Shown: piece after piece, positions 33,745 to 40,987 of the stretch
How positions within the stretch are numbered: the stretch's first letter is position 1
How the letters are laid out: every line of letters starts with the position of its first letter
Assembly: GCF_018323985.1 (NCBI RefSeq)
Contig: NZ_AP024590.1
Span: forward strand, 3,348,001 to 3,412,000
Length of the DNA: 64,000 nucleotides
Direction: 5' to 3'
Origin: Enterobacter kobei
GTDB taxonomy: Bacteria > Pseudomonadota > Gammaproteobacteria > Enterobacterales > Enterobacteriaceae
Notes under the pieces: generated by a model
What the model was told of the DNA's origin: nothing
Seen by the model: only the letters and a program-made list of their open reading frames with translations
Database searches by the model: none
Translations under genes and position numbers: made by a program

Positions 33745-33932
33745 CGCGCCCCGACCAGGCGTTTATCTGCATGAACATCCGGCGTATACATCACCGCTCT
33801 GGCCATCATTACTGATTTACAAAATATACATTTTGCGCCATACGGGTTGCTTTCGGTCATGTCAAAAGGTGAAGTCCTGAACTGCGAGCCGTGGCAACGT
33901 GGACAGGTAAAGTGCATAGAATTTGTTGTCAT
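33741..33932 (-). CDS. Small zinc-ribbon protein, YmcF/YnfQ (cold-shock small protein) family
   Basis: A 63-residue protein with a four-cysteine ribbon, CPRC (10-13) and CIFC (35-38). The stretch around CHGSQFRTSPFD and NPYGAKCIFCKS closely resembles the E. coli cold-shock-induced small proteins YmcF and YnfQ as I recall them. Those lie near csp genes; here no csp gene is adjacent. A long AT-rich leader upstream (see next entry) would fit cold-shock control at the RNA level. The start is ATG 33932, with AAGG 12 bases before. Confidence 0.65.
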   Translation of the reverse strand: MTTNSMHFTCPRCHGSQFRTSPFDMTESNPYGAKCIFCKSVMMARAVMYTPDVHADKRLVGAR

Positions 33933-34242
33933 TGAGTATTTTAACCTTTTCTGTGGGCCATTTTGGCCAAAGATGGTCTGAAATACAGAGTTTAATCAGC
34001 GCTTAAAAAGTGGAGGCTCAAAGAAGAGGTATCAAAGATACACTGAGAAATGAGGACTGCTTTAGTTAACTACCCGAGATAATGTCTGCGTATCAAACCG
34101 ACTGATTTCATTAACGCATGTCTGGTGGCGGAAAGCAACATTTATTTAGGGTGTTATTTTTCACGTTGATTGCTCTGGCGCAAAAATAAAATAGCGGCAC
34201 ATCCATGCACCTGATGCTTAAGGTTAGTAGGGTTATAGCTAT
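33933..34242 (-). other. 310-base intergenic region, possible long leader of the small protein gene
   Basis: There is no gene here on either strand. On the minus strand the part next to the start (33933-34080) could form a long 5' leader. The symmetric TTTGGCCAAAATGGCCC segment (33954-33970) can form a hairpin just before the ribosome site. Long structured leaders are typical for cold-shock genes, but I do not see a clear cold-box match. Confidence 0.35.
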
Positions 34243-34674
34243 TCAGCAAATGATGTCCCGTCGATTACGATAAAATAATTTTAATGGCCGCAAGATACAG
34301 TAATTTTCCGCCGTGAAATCATTGGTCGTCAGATAACGCTCTGTGTGAGCGTCCGGCTTCCATAACGCCGTGAGCGCGTCATAAGTCATTGTTTTATCGC
34401 CATCCGGTGTTTCCACCCGGTATTCCCCGCTCGGCAGATATCCGGAGGAAAACTGTAAATGGCTGTCGCTTGCGCCCCGTACCTGATGCTCAATTTTACG
34501 AAAACCAATGGGCACCAGATGAAAAAGATAAAAAGGTAATGTTTTCAGTTTTAAATCGGAGAAACTTGAAATTATTTCACCATCGCGTGTCAGGATCACC
34601 TCCTGTAAAGAAACCGGCGACGACGGTAAAAGTTCAGGAAAAGCGCATTCGGCTTTGAAATAAATTATTTGCAT
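34243..34674 (-). CDS. Protein of unknown function (143 residues)
   Basis: I do not recognise this protein. It is soluble, with no signal peptide or membrane segment, and starts MQIIYFKAECAFPELLPS. It has a mixed beta-rich composition, with a repeated pattern of hydrophobic strands (LQEVILTRDGEIISSF; SGEYRVETPDGDKTMTY). The ribosome site GAGG lies 8 bases before the ATG. Base composition is lower in GC than the flanking core genes. It stands alone, with about 300-400 bases of gene-free sequence on both sides, as small horizontally acquired genes often do. Confidence 0.6.
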   Translation of the reverse strand: MQIIYFKAECAFPELLPSSPVSLQEVILTRDGEIISSFSDLKLKTLPFYLFHLVPIGFRKIEHQVRGASDSHLQFSSGYLPSGEYRVETPDGDKTMTYDALTALWKPDAHTERYLTTNDFTAENYCILRPLKLFYRNRRDIIC

Positions 34675-35073
34675 AGCGTTACCTCAGGCGGGCCTGTTTT
34701 TTTTGTCACATATTATTTTTATAGCCCAACTCCGAAGGTCGATCCTCTTTTTAGGACTTTCCAGAAAATACTTACCTGAAACTTACCTGAGTTTACAGTC
34801 GAAGCGGCAGTTATCCTTACCCACACTCTTAAAAAGGCTATTAAATCGGGTCAGAAGATCAGTATGCCTGATGATAACGCCTTAAGGTATTCTTAAGGTA
34901 ATGTAAATATAGTGACGGTGATCAAGTTTTACTTGCTGTGGACGACATAGCTGGTTACTATTTGCTCGCTTTAGAAACATCGGTTTACAGATGAACGAAT
35001 TCTTTGTCGGTAGGGGATTAGATGTCGCCTTACCGACTTTCTTCGTTTTGCTCCCCTCCCCCTGTTTTATCCC
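34675..35073. other. 399-base AT-rich intergenic region with a terminator-like hairpin
   Basis: No protein-coding frame is convincing. On the + strand GTCGGTA (35006-35012) pairs with TACCGAC (35031-35037), followed by TTTCTTCGTTTT, which resembles a terminator. No gene precedes it on that strand, so it could end a small RNA starting somewhere after about 34,890. Direct repeats CTTAAGGTATT / CTTAAGGTAAT lie at 34,880-34,905. Confidence 0.35.
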
Positions 35074-35592
35074 TTAGCTTCCCAGCCAGTGACGTAATAA
35101 CGGCCCTTTTGCGCCATAAACCGGATCGCTTGCCGGAAACGGCGTCTGCGCAATGCTTTTTAGCATCTCAGCCGACGGCGCGGCGCGACAAATATCCGCT
35201 CGTTGTCCCGGTGGATACCCCCCAACGACCGTAAAATCATCGCTGCTACCGTTATTACAGTGTCCGGTTCCGGCTGGCAGTAACGCAATATCACCCGCGC
35301 GCACGGTGACTAACGTACCGTCAGGGCCGCCAAGCATGACCTGTGCCTCCCCCTGCGTGAAGGCCAGCACTTCATGAGCCTCGCAGTGGTAATGGTGATA
35401 ATGAAAAATGCCATCCACCCATTGCGCCGGCCAGCCGTTGTCGACAAACAATCGTTCCACTCCGGCAATCGCCTGCGCGTCGGGCGCAAAAACGTCACGG
35501 TATAACAGCACCGGCAGACGAGGATTATTCGGCACCCAGGCATGGGCATTCAGCATCAGTACTTCCACATTCGGATAAGAAATTTCTGGCAT
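35074..35592 (-). CDS. Cupin-domain protein (YjlB-like)
   Basis: A 172-residue single-domain cupin. The metal motif is HYHHYHCEAHEVLAF (about residues 64-78), and the second cupin motif GDIALLPAGTGHCN lies near residue 105. Such proteins bind a metal and often act as small dioxygenases or isomerases. The substrate is unknown. ATG 35592 starts MPEISYPNVEVLML. It is divergent from the AI-2E-family permease. Confidence 0.82.
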   Translation of the reverse strand: MPEISYPNVEVLMLNAHAWVPNNPRLPVLLYRDVFAPDAQAIAGVERLFVDNGWPAQWVDGIFHYHHYHCEAHEVLAFTQGEAQVMLGGPDGTLVTVRAGDIALLPAGTGHCNNGSSDDFTVVGGYPPGQRADICRAAPSAEMLKSIAQTPFPASDPVYGAKGPLLRHWLGS

Positions 35593-35700
35593 GATGACAC
35601 TCCAGCGAAAAATGATTTTTTAAGCGTAGCCAGGCTTTATTGTATTCTCGCCAGTACCTTCTATATTTCGGAAACAGAATGCATATCGGGAGTTGTAGCT

Positions 35701-36822
35701 ATGAGATTTAAGGGACTAACAAAGGGATTTTTTATCCTGATCTTGTTTGTGGTCACACTGGCGTTTTTTGATGTCCTGTCGCCCTATTTTTCGGCGATTT
35801 TGTGGGCTACGATCCTCGCGGTGATCTTCCAGCCGCTGAAGAATAAACTGCGCGAGAAAATGGCGGACAAAAACGGCATTGCCTCGCTTATCACCGTATT
35901 AATCATCTGCCTGATCGTCTTTACCCCGCTGGCCATTATTCTCTCGTCGCTGGCCTACGAAATGAACGTCGTGTACCGCAAACTCCAGGAGAACAACACC
36001 CAGTTCCCGGTCGTGATCGCCGATCTGCTGCGCCATTTACCTGGCTGGGCGCGCAATTTCCTTGCCGAACATGAACTGAATAACGCCGCTCAGATCCAGA
36101 AAGCGCTCTCCGGCGTGGCCCTCAAGGGCGGGCAGTACATGGCAGGCAGCGCGTTTATCATCGGTAAAGGCACCTTCGGCTTTACCATCAGCTTTGGCGT
36201 GATGCTCTACCTGCTCTTCTTCCTGCTGAAGGATGGCGCGGTGATCGTGCATCAGGCGCTGGAGGCGCTGCCCCTCTCCCGCTACGTTAAACACCATTTG
36301 TTCGCGAAGTTCGCCACCGTCTCGCGGGCGACGGTAAAAGGTACCGTGGTCGTGGCCGTGGTGCAGGGGGTGCTCGGTGGCATTGGCTTCTCGATTGTCG
36401 GCATTGACGGCAGCATTCTGTGGGGAGCGCTGATGGCGTTCCTGTCGCTGATCCCGGCAGTGGGGTCGGCGATTGTCTGGGTTCCGGCGGCGATTTTCCT
36501 CTTCTCCACCGGACAGATGTGGCAGGGCTTCTTTATTGTCGGTTTCTTTGTGGTGATCGTCGGACTGGTGGATAACCTGCTGCGACCATTGCTGGTCGGT
36601 AAAGACACCAAAATGCCGGATTACCTTATTCTGATCACCACGCTCGGCGGCATGGAGATCTACGGCATCAACGGTTTTGTAATAGGCCCGCTGATCGCCG
36701 CGCTGTTTATTGCCTGCTGGAATTTGCTCTCCGGTAAAGATCACCAGGGCAACGTCGACGAGCTGGACGATGATTTTATGGAAGAAGGCCGCCGCGATCA
36801 GCAAACCGCCGAACGCGAGTAA
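35701..36822 (+). CDS. AI-2E-family (UPF0118) transporter
   Basis: A 373-residue inner-membrane protein with about eight helices. The C-terminal permease core has VQGVLGGIGFSIVGIDGSILWGALM and DNLLRPLLVGKDTKMPD, the family signature. Members include TqsA (AI-2 export) and Na+/H+ antiporters, so the substrate cannot be assigned; it is not the orthologue of E. coli YdiK. ATG 35701 (MRFKGLTKGFF) is preceded by GGGAG. The longer frame overlaps the cupin gene on the other strand and lacks homology. Confidence 0.85.
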   Translation: MRFKGLTKGFFILILFVVTLAFFDVLSPYFSAILWATILAVIFQPLKNKLREKMADKNGIASLITVLIICLIVFTPLAIILSSLAYEMNVVYRKLQENNTQFPVVIADLLRHLPGWARNFLAEHELNNAAQIQKALSGVALKGGQYMAGSAFIIGKGTFGFTISFGVMLYLLFFLLKDGAVIVHQALEALPLSRYVKHHLFAKFATVSRATVKGTVVVAVVQGVLGGIGFSIVGIDGSILWGALMAFLSLIPAVGSAIVWVPAAIFLFSTGQMWQGFFIVGFFVVIVGLVDNLLRPLLVGKDTKMPDYLILITTLGGMEIYGINGFVIGPLIAALFIACWNLLSGKDHQGNVDELDDDFMEEGRRDQQTAERE

Positions 36823-36844
36823 AGGCACACTGCCCTGCGACACG

Positions 36845-37759
36845 TCAGCTGAGCGGCCCGGCAATCTCCAGCTCGCTCAGTACGTTAAGCAGGGCATCCA
36901 CTTTTGGTAGCCACTGCTTGCGACGCGGCCAGACCAGCGACAGCGCCAGTCCGTCGGGCTGCAGTTCCGGCATGATTACCTGCAGTTCCCCGCGTAGCAA
37001 AGGCATTCGCACCAGCCAGGTAGGCATTTGCGCCACACCCAGTCCCGCCACCACCGCCTGCACCTGGGCATCCACATCACCCAGCGCCATGCGGTACGGC
37101 ACGTTTCGCCAGTTCTGATGCCCGTCGGCGGTAGTGAACAGCCAGGGCTTGGTGCTGCCATCCACCCGCTCGTAAAGAATGGCGCGGTGCTGCATTAATT
37201 CCTCTACCGTGTGCGGACAACCCTCGCGGGCCAGATAATCCGGCGAGGCGCAAAACACCATTTTCTCGCGCCCCGACACCCGGCAGCCCAGCGACGCGGG
37301 CAGATCCACCGAGCCGCCAATGCGTACCGCCACGTCTATCCCCTCATCAAACAGGTCGATAAAGCGATCGGAAAACGTCAGGCTAAGCTCAATTTCCGGA
37401 TGCTGCTGACAAAACGGCATCAGCAGCGGCATCACCGCCAGCCGCCCGTAGGTATTGGGCACTGCAAGCCGTAAGCGACCGGAGGGGATAGTACGCTGGG
37501 CGGCGAGCACCGACTCGGCCTCTGACAACTCCTCCAGAATACGCATACAGGTCTGATAATACGCGTGCCCGGCGTCGGTCAGTTGCAGATGTCGGGTTGT
37601 GCGCTCCAGCAGGCGCGATCCGAGGCGCGCTTCCAGCCGACTAACGCTCTTGCTTACCGCCGATCCGGTAACGTGCAGGTGCTCTGCCGCCGCGGTAAAG
37701 CTGCCTTTTTCGACGCTGGTGACAAAAGGGACAATATCTTTCAGACGCTGATCGTGCAC
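36845..37759 (-). CDS. LysR-family transcriptional regulator (divergent from a PRISE-type reductase)
   Basis: A 304-residue LTTR. The N-terminal winged HTH (residues 1-60) reads FVTSVEKGSFTAAAEHLHVTGSAVSKSVSRLE. The C-terminal two-lobed effector domain contains DEGIDVAVRIG and LGVAQMPTWL, and resembles the CrgA/DsdC-like subgroup regulating oxidoreductases. It is divergently transcribed from the SDR gene, with about 100 bases between the starts, the standard arrangement for LTTR targets. Confidence 0.88.
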   Translation of the reverse strand: MHDQRLKDIVPFVTSVEKGSFTAAAEHLHVTGSAVSKSVSRLEARLGSRLLERTTRHLQLTDAGHAYYQTCMRILEELSEAESVLAAQRTIPSGRLRLAVPNTYGRLAVMPLLMPFCQQHPEIELSLTFSDRFIDLFDEGIDVAVRIGGSVDLPASLGCRVSGREKMVFCASPDYLAREGCPHTVEELMQHRAILYERVDGSTKPWLFTTADGHQNWRNVPYRMALGDVDAQVQAVVAGLGVAQMPTWLVRMPLLRGELQVIMPELQPDGLALSLVWPRRKQWLPKVDALLNVLSELEIAGPLS

Positions 37760-37862
37760 GGATTCATGACCTCAGGTTAATGATCTTGTGAATTTATACC
37801 AAAGCCGGGAATCAGATTCTCTATTAGTCTGTTTATATCACCTGTTACGAGGAACAAAACAC

Positions 37863-38930
37863 ATGACTAAAAAAGCACTGATCGTCGGTATCAGCGGAGT
37901 GATTGGCCGCGCCCTGTCAGAAAAACTCTTGCAGGACGGCTGGCAAGTCACCGGTCTGTCCCGCGGTCGCGGCGAGGTGCTGGCGGGCTGCGACAGCCTG
38001 ACGGCGGATCTTACCGATGCGTCAGCGGTCAACGAGGCGCTGAAATCGGTTAAACCTGACGCGGTATTTTTTAGCGTCTGGGCGCGACAGGAAAACGAAA
38101 AAGCCAATATCCGCGTCAACGGCGCAATGATCAAAAATGTCATTGACGCGCTGGGCGACCGACTGCACGGTGCCCATGTTGCGCTAGTCACAGGCCTGAA
38201 ACACTACCTCGGCCCGTTCGAGAACTACGGTAAAGGCGGCGCTGCCGTCACCCCGTTCCGCGAAGAACAGGGGCGTCAGCCGGTGGATAACTTTTACTAT
38301 GCGCAGGAAGATGAACTCTTTGCCGGTGCTGAGAAATACGGCTATCGCTGGAGCGTTCACCGTCCGCACACTATCGTCGGCTACGCGGTGGGCAACGCCA
38401 TGAACATGGGGCAGACGCTGGCGGTCTACGCCACTCTGTGCCGTGAAAAAGGCTGGCCGTTTATCTTCCCCGGTTCGCCTGAGCAGTGGAACGGCGTCAG
38501 CGACGTCACCGATGCGGGTCTGCTGGCAGAACAACTCAGTTGGGCGGCCACCAGCCCGACGGCCGCGAACGAAGATTTTAACGCCGTTAACGGCGACGTG
38601 TTCCGCTGGCGCTGGCTGTGGCCGCGACTGGCCGCCTATTTCGGCATTGAAGCGGCGGATTATCCTGAGCAGATGATGCCGCTGGAAGGCCGTATGCAGG
38701 ACGCCGCTGCCGCCTGGCAGACTCTCGCGGCTCAGCATCAGCTGCGAGAGCAGGATATCAATAAGCTGGTCTCCTGGTGGCATACCGACGCCGATCTGGG
38801 CCGTCCGATGGAAGCGTTTACCGACATGAGCAAGAGCCGCAAAGCAGGCTTTACCGGTTATCGCAGCACGCTGGACTCCTTCACCGCGCTGTTCGACAAA
38901 CTGAAACAGGAAAAGATTATTCCTGGTTGA
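37863..38930 (+). CDS. SDR oxidoreductase of the PRISE (progesterone 5-beta-reductase/iridoid synthase-like) type
   Basis: A 355-residue extended SDR. The NAD(P) loop VGISGVIGRAL is at residues 7-17. The stretch TGLKHYLGPFENYGKGG (about 118) and NFYYAQEDELF (about 145) match the catalytic Lys and Tyr motifs of plant PRISE enzymes, which reduce activated C=C bonds of enones. A bacterial substrate is unknown. ATG 37863 follows ACGAGGAAC. The frame upstream is a read-through without homology. Probably controlled by the divergent LysR protein. Confidence 0.85.
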   Translation: MTKKALIVGISGVIGRALSEKLLQDGWQVTGLSRGRGEVLAGCDSLTADLTDASAVNEALKSVKPDAVFFSVWARQENEKANIRVNGAMIKNVIDALGDRLHGAHVALVTGLKHYLGPFENYGKGGAAVTPFREEQGRQPVDNFYYAQEDELFAGAEKYGYRWSVHRPHTIVGYAVGNAMNMGQTLAVYATLCREKGWPFIFPGSPEQWNGVSDVTDAGLLAEQLSWAATSPTAANEDFNAVNGDVFRWRWLWPRLAAYFGIEAADYPEQMMPLEGRMQDAAAAWQTLAAQHQLREQDINKLVSWWHTDADLGRPMEAFTDMSKSRKAGFTGYRSTLDSFTALFDKLKQEKIIPG

Positions 38931-38941
38931 TACCAGTATGT

Positions 38942-38977
38942 GCTTACCCTCTCAGTCAGAGGGTAAGCCTTTTTTAT
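38942..38977 (+). terminator. Rho-independent terminator of the PRISE-type reductase gene
   Basis: GCTTACCCTCT-CAGTC-AGAGGGTAAGC is a perfect 11-base stem followed by CTTTTTTATT. Confidence 0.93.
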
Positions 38978-39027
38978 TGCTCCAGGCCACGCCGTCCGGT
39001 ACGGGGATCGTCAACACCGCGGTCTTT

Positions 39028-39162
39028 TTAGCCCATAGGCCAAGCGTATACCTTCCCGCTCTTAAAAAGTTTCCTGGTCAGCATGTGAATAATTTCGTCT
39101 TTCTTATCTGCATCACTGCTATGTGCTATTAATTCTTTATTCGCTAATGTTGATAACTGCAT
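39028..39162 (-). CDS. Possible 44-residue protein of unknown function
   Basis: An ATG at 39162 with a good ribosome site (GGGTAGGA) opens a 44-residue frame, MQLSTLANKELIAHSSDADK... ending ...GKVYAWPMG. Composition is normal for a soluble, helical protein, with alternating charged residues. I recognise no family. It lies at the left edge of the AT-rich Hcp islet and could be a remnant or a small regulatory protein. Confidence 0.45.
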   Translation of the reverse strand: MQLSTLANKELIAHSSDADKKDEIIHMLTRKLFKSGKVYAWPMG

Positions 39163-39498
39163 ATTCCTACCCTTAGAGCGTCCTGTTAAAATGCATCGCA
39201 ACTTTTCAATGCGTTTATCCTGGCAGCTCTCCCCGGCTACTTTTATTCCGAAACCTCCTCTACAAAGTGAAAGAAAACCGAACAATCCTGACAACCTCAC
39301 GTACAATTACCCTTGTTTGCTACGCTATGGGCTTCATAGCAACCATGATTGAAGATCCCATCATATGTAATGCGGTCATTCTACACGCTACCTCAAAGCG
39401 AAACTTATCCCAAGGTACAGAAAAAAATGCAACAAATAGCTTAACTATTTTGTTAATGTAGGTTTAGAGTAACGCCTCCAGGGAACAAGGAGGTTATC
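39163..39498. other. 336-base gene-poor region before the Hcp islet genes
   Basis: The stretch is AT-rich and holds no convincing gene. Two structures stand out: an inverted repeat AACAAATAG / CTATTTTGTT at 39431-39454, terminator- or operator-like, and CCTCC (39475-39479) complementary to the GGAGG ribosome site (39489-39493) of the following gene. A promoter for the islet must lie here, but I cannot place it with confidence. Confidence 0.4.
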
Positions 39499-40194
39499 AT
39501 GGTAGATAACGTCATATTTGCAGGGAATATAGTAACGGATGATGTTAAAGAGATAGCTAACAGGATAGCGCATATAATCGTATCACCAAGTACGGTTACT
39601 GGACTGATAAATGGCGCGCTCACCGTCCCACTTGATTTTGGGTATCTTGCGGCTGGGTATTTCCATACTGATAGCCGATTCGCACATCAAGCCCAACGTT
39701 TTCGTATGGCGGAAGCTATCCATAACGACATTCTCAACTATGAGCATATAACCAATGCTGTTGAAATAATTTTCAAAGAATTTAACCAACGCCTCACTAT
39801 AGCTCAGCAAGATAATATTTATCGTAAATCTGCATCAAATCTTGCGGGCCGTCTTATTATGGCGAAGCTCATATCAATTATTGGTGCGGCGGTACTGGCG
39901 CGTGTCTCCTTTATAGGCGCTAAAGCGGGAAGAAACTGGATCGGTAGAGTAACGCTACTTTTGCTCGTTGGCGGGATGAGTGAACGCTCGATCATTGAAT
40001 CTGAAACACTTTCAATTGAATCCCCTGAAATTTATGCATTGCTCCGTCCGCATGATTACGATCTCACCTATTTTCTTTTCAAACCTGCAGTTAAGCCATT
40101 TGTTGATGCTATACATGCTGGTAACACCCGGGGGCAGCCCTTTTTTAATAAGATTATCGGTTCGGTCGCGAGCATTTTGAATGCCAATGTATAA
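39499..40194 (+). CDS. Unknown protein of the Hcp islet, candidate type VI effector
   Basis: I do not recognise a family for this 231-residue protein. It has an amphipathic N-terminal half and two hydrophobic segments in the middle (about residues 117-140, LIMAKLISIIGAAVLARVS, and 149-160, GRVTLLLLVGGM), which would suit membrane insertion. There is no signal peptide. It is low-GC, unlike the core genes around it. It overlaps the next gene (a small three-helix membrane protein) by 14 bases, and hcp follows directly. A membrane-acting toxin with an immunity protein, loaded on Hcp, is a reasonable guess. The start is ATG with GGAGG five bases before. Confidence 0.6.
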   Translation: MVDNVIFAGNIVTDDVKEIANRIAHIIVSPSTVTGLINGALTVPLDFGYLAAGYFHTDSRFAHQAQRFRMAEAIHNDILNYEHITNAVEIIFKEFNQRLTIAQQDNIYRKSASNLAGRLIMAKLISIIGAAVLARVSFIGAKAGRNWIGRVTLLLLVGGMSERSIIESETLSIESPEIYALLRPHDYDLTYFLFKPAVKPFVDAIHAGNTRGQPFFNKIIGSVASILNANV

Positions 40195-40438
40195 ATTTCC
40201 TCTTGCGATCCTGAAAAGTACCATCTCAATAACTCTGCTGTTTATCATTGCGATATGGGAATTTTTTGACGCCTTACTTTTCATTGGTGGTTTGATTGCA
40301 TGCGTTATTACACCTGTGAGTTGGCCTGCAAAATTTCTCTATGCAGGCTTATGGTTGATTATTTTCTTTACTATTTCAAAGCTCATCACAATTTTCGAAA
40401 AGCATCGGAAGTTCAACAAAACAAAGGAAGGAAAATAA
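40181..40438 (+). CDS. Small three-helix membrane protein of the Hcp islet, candidate immunity protein
   Basis: An 85-residue hydrophobic protein with about three membrane helices (roughly 13-28, 30-46 and 52-70) and a lysine-rich tail (EKHRKFNKTKEGK). It starts inside the end of the 231-residue gene (alternative ATG at 40187) and ends one base before hcp. Small multi-helix inner-membrane proteins encoded right after a membrane-active toxin are often its immunity factor; here that is inference only. Confidence 0.6.
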   Translation: MPMYKFPLAILKSTISITLLFIIAIWEFFDALLFIGGLIACVITPVSWPAKFLYAGLWLIIFFTISKLITIFEKHRKFNKTKEGK

Positions 40439-40439
40439 T

Positions 40440-40919
40440 ATGTCTAATCCAGCATATTTATGGCTAACTGATGAAAACGGCTCGCCTGTAAGAGGCGGCT
40501 CATGTGTTTTGGGACGTGTTGGCGCAATTGAAATAAAGTCATTATCTCACCACATGACGATTCCTGCCGATCCGCACTCTGGCAAACTGACCGGGACACG
40601 TATTCATACGCCGATACTAATTCAAAAAGAATTTGATCGCGTTACACCGCTTATTTATAGAGCGCTCAGTCGTGGATACACCCTCAAATCAGCAGAACTT
40701 AAAATGTATCAGATAACTGATGCAGGTACAGAGGCTGAATATTTTAATATCTATATGGAAAACGTGAAAATCACCGGAATAACTCCAAGCCTTCATCCGG
40801 GCTCAGGCACGGGAACACATATAGAAAACATTGAGCTACGCTATGAATCCATTCAGTGGAAGTATGTAGATGGCAATATAATATTCAAAGATAGCTGGAA
40901 TGATCGCTGCATAGCATGA
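40440..40919 (+). CDS. hcp: Hcp-family type VI secretion tube protein (orphan Hcp)
   Basis: A 159-residue member of the Hcp1/TssD family. It starts MSNPAYLWLTDENGSPV and ends YESIQWKYVDGNIIFKDSWN, both strongly conserved in enterobacterial Hcp. The middle TGTRIHTPILIQKEFDRVTPLIYRAL is the ring-forming core. Hcp hexamers stack into the T6SS tube and carry small effectors in the lumen. No other T6SS gene (tss, clpV, vgrG) lies in the window, so it is an orphan copy that needs a system elsewhere. The ribosome site AAGGAAGG lies close upstream. The C-terminal loop before the last strands looks somewhat short. Confidence 0.88.
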   Translation: MSNPAYLWLTDENGSPVRGGSCVLGRVGAIEIKSLSHHMTIPADPHSGKLTGTRIHTPILIQKEFDRVTPLIYRALSRGYTLKSAELKMYQITDAGTEAEYFNIYMENVKITGITPSLHPGSGTGTHIENIELRYESIQWKYVDGNIIFKDSWNDRCIA

Positions 40920-40987
40920 TGTGTCTGAATCTACACCATCCTCGCCAATCGCATCCATACTAAAGACACTGAATGCAGGAGGAAAAG

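Noticed and set aside
36037..36864. A 275-codon minus-strand frame opposite the AI-2E-family permease
   Set aside because: Shadow frame with His/Gln/Arg-rich, repeat-like composition. The sense gene explains the sequence.
39267..39461. A 64-codon + strand frame before the Hcp islet
   Set aside because: No ribosome site, no recognisable family and ends inside the probable promoter region of the next gene. More likely chance.
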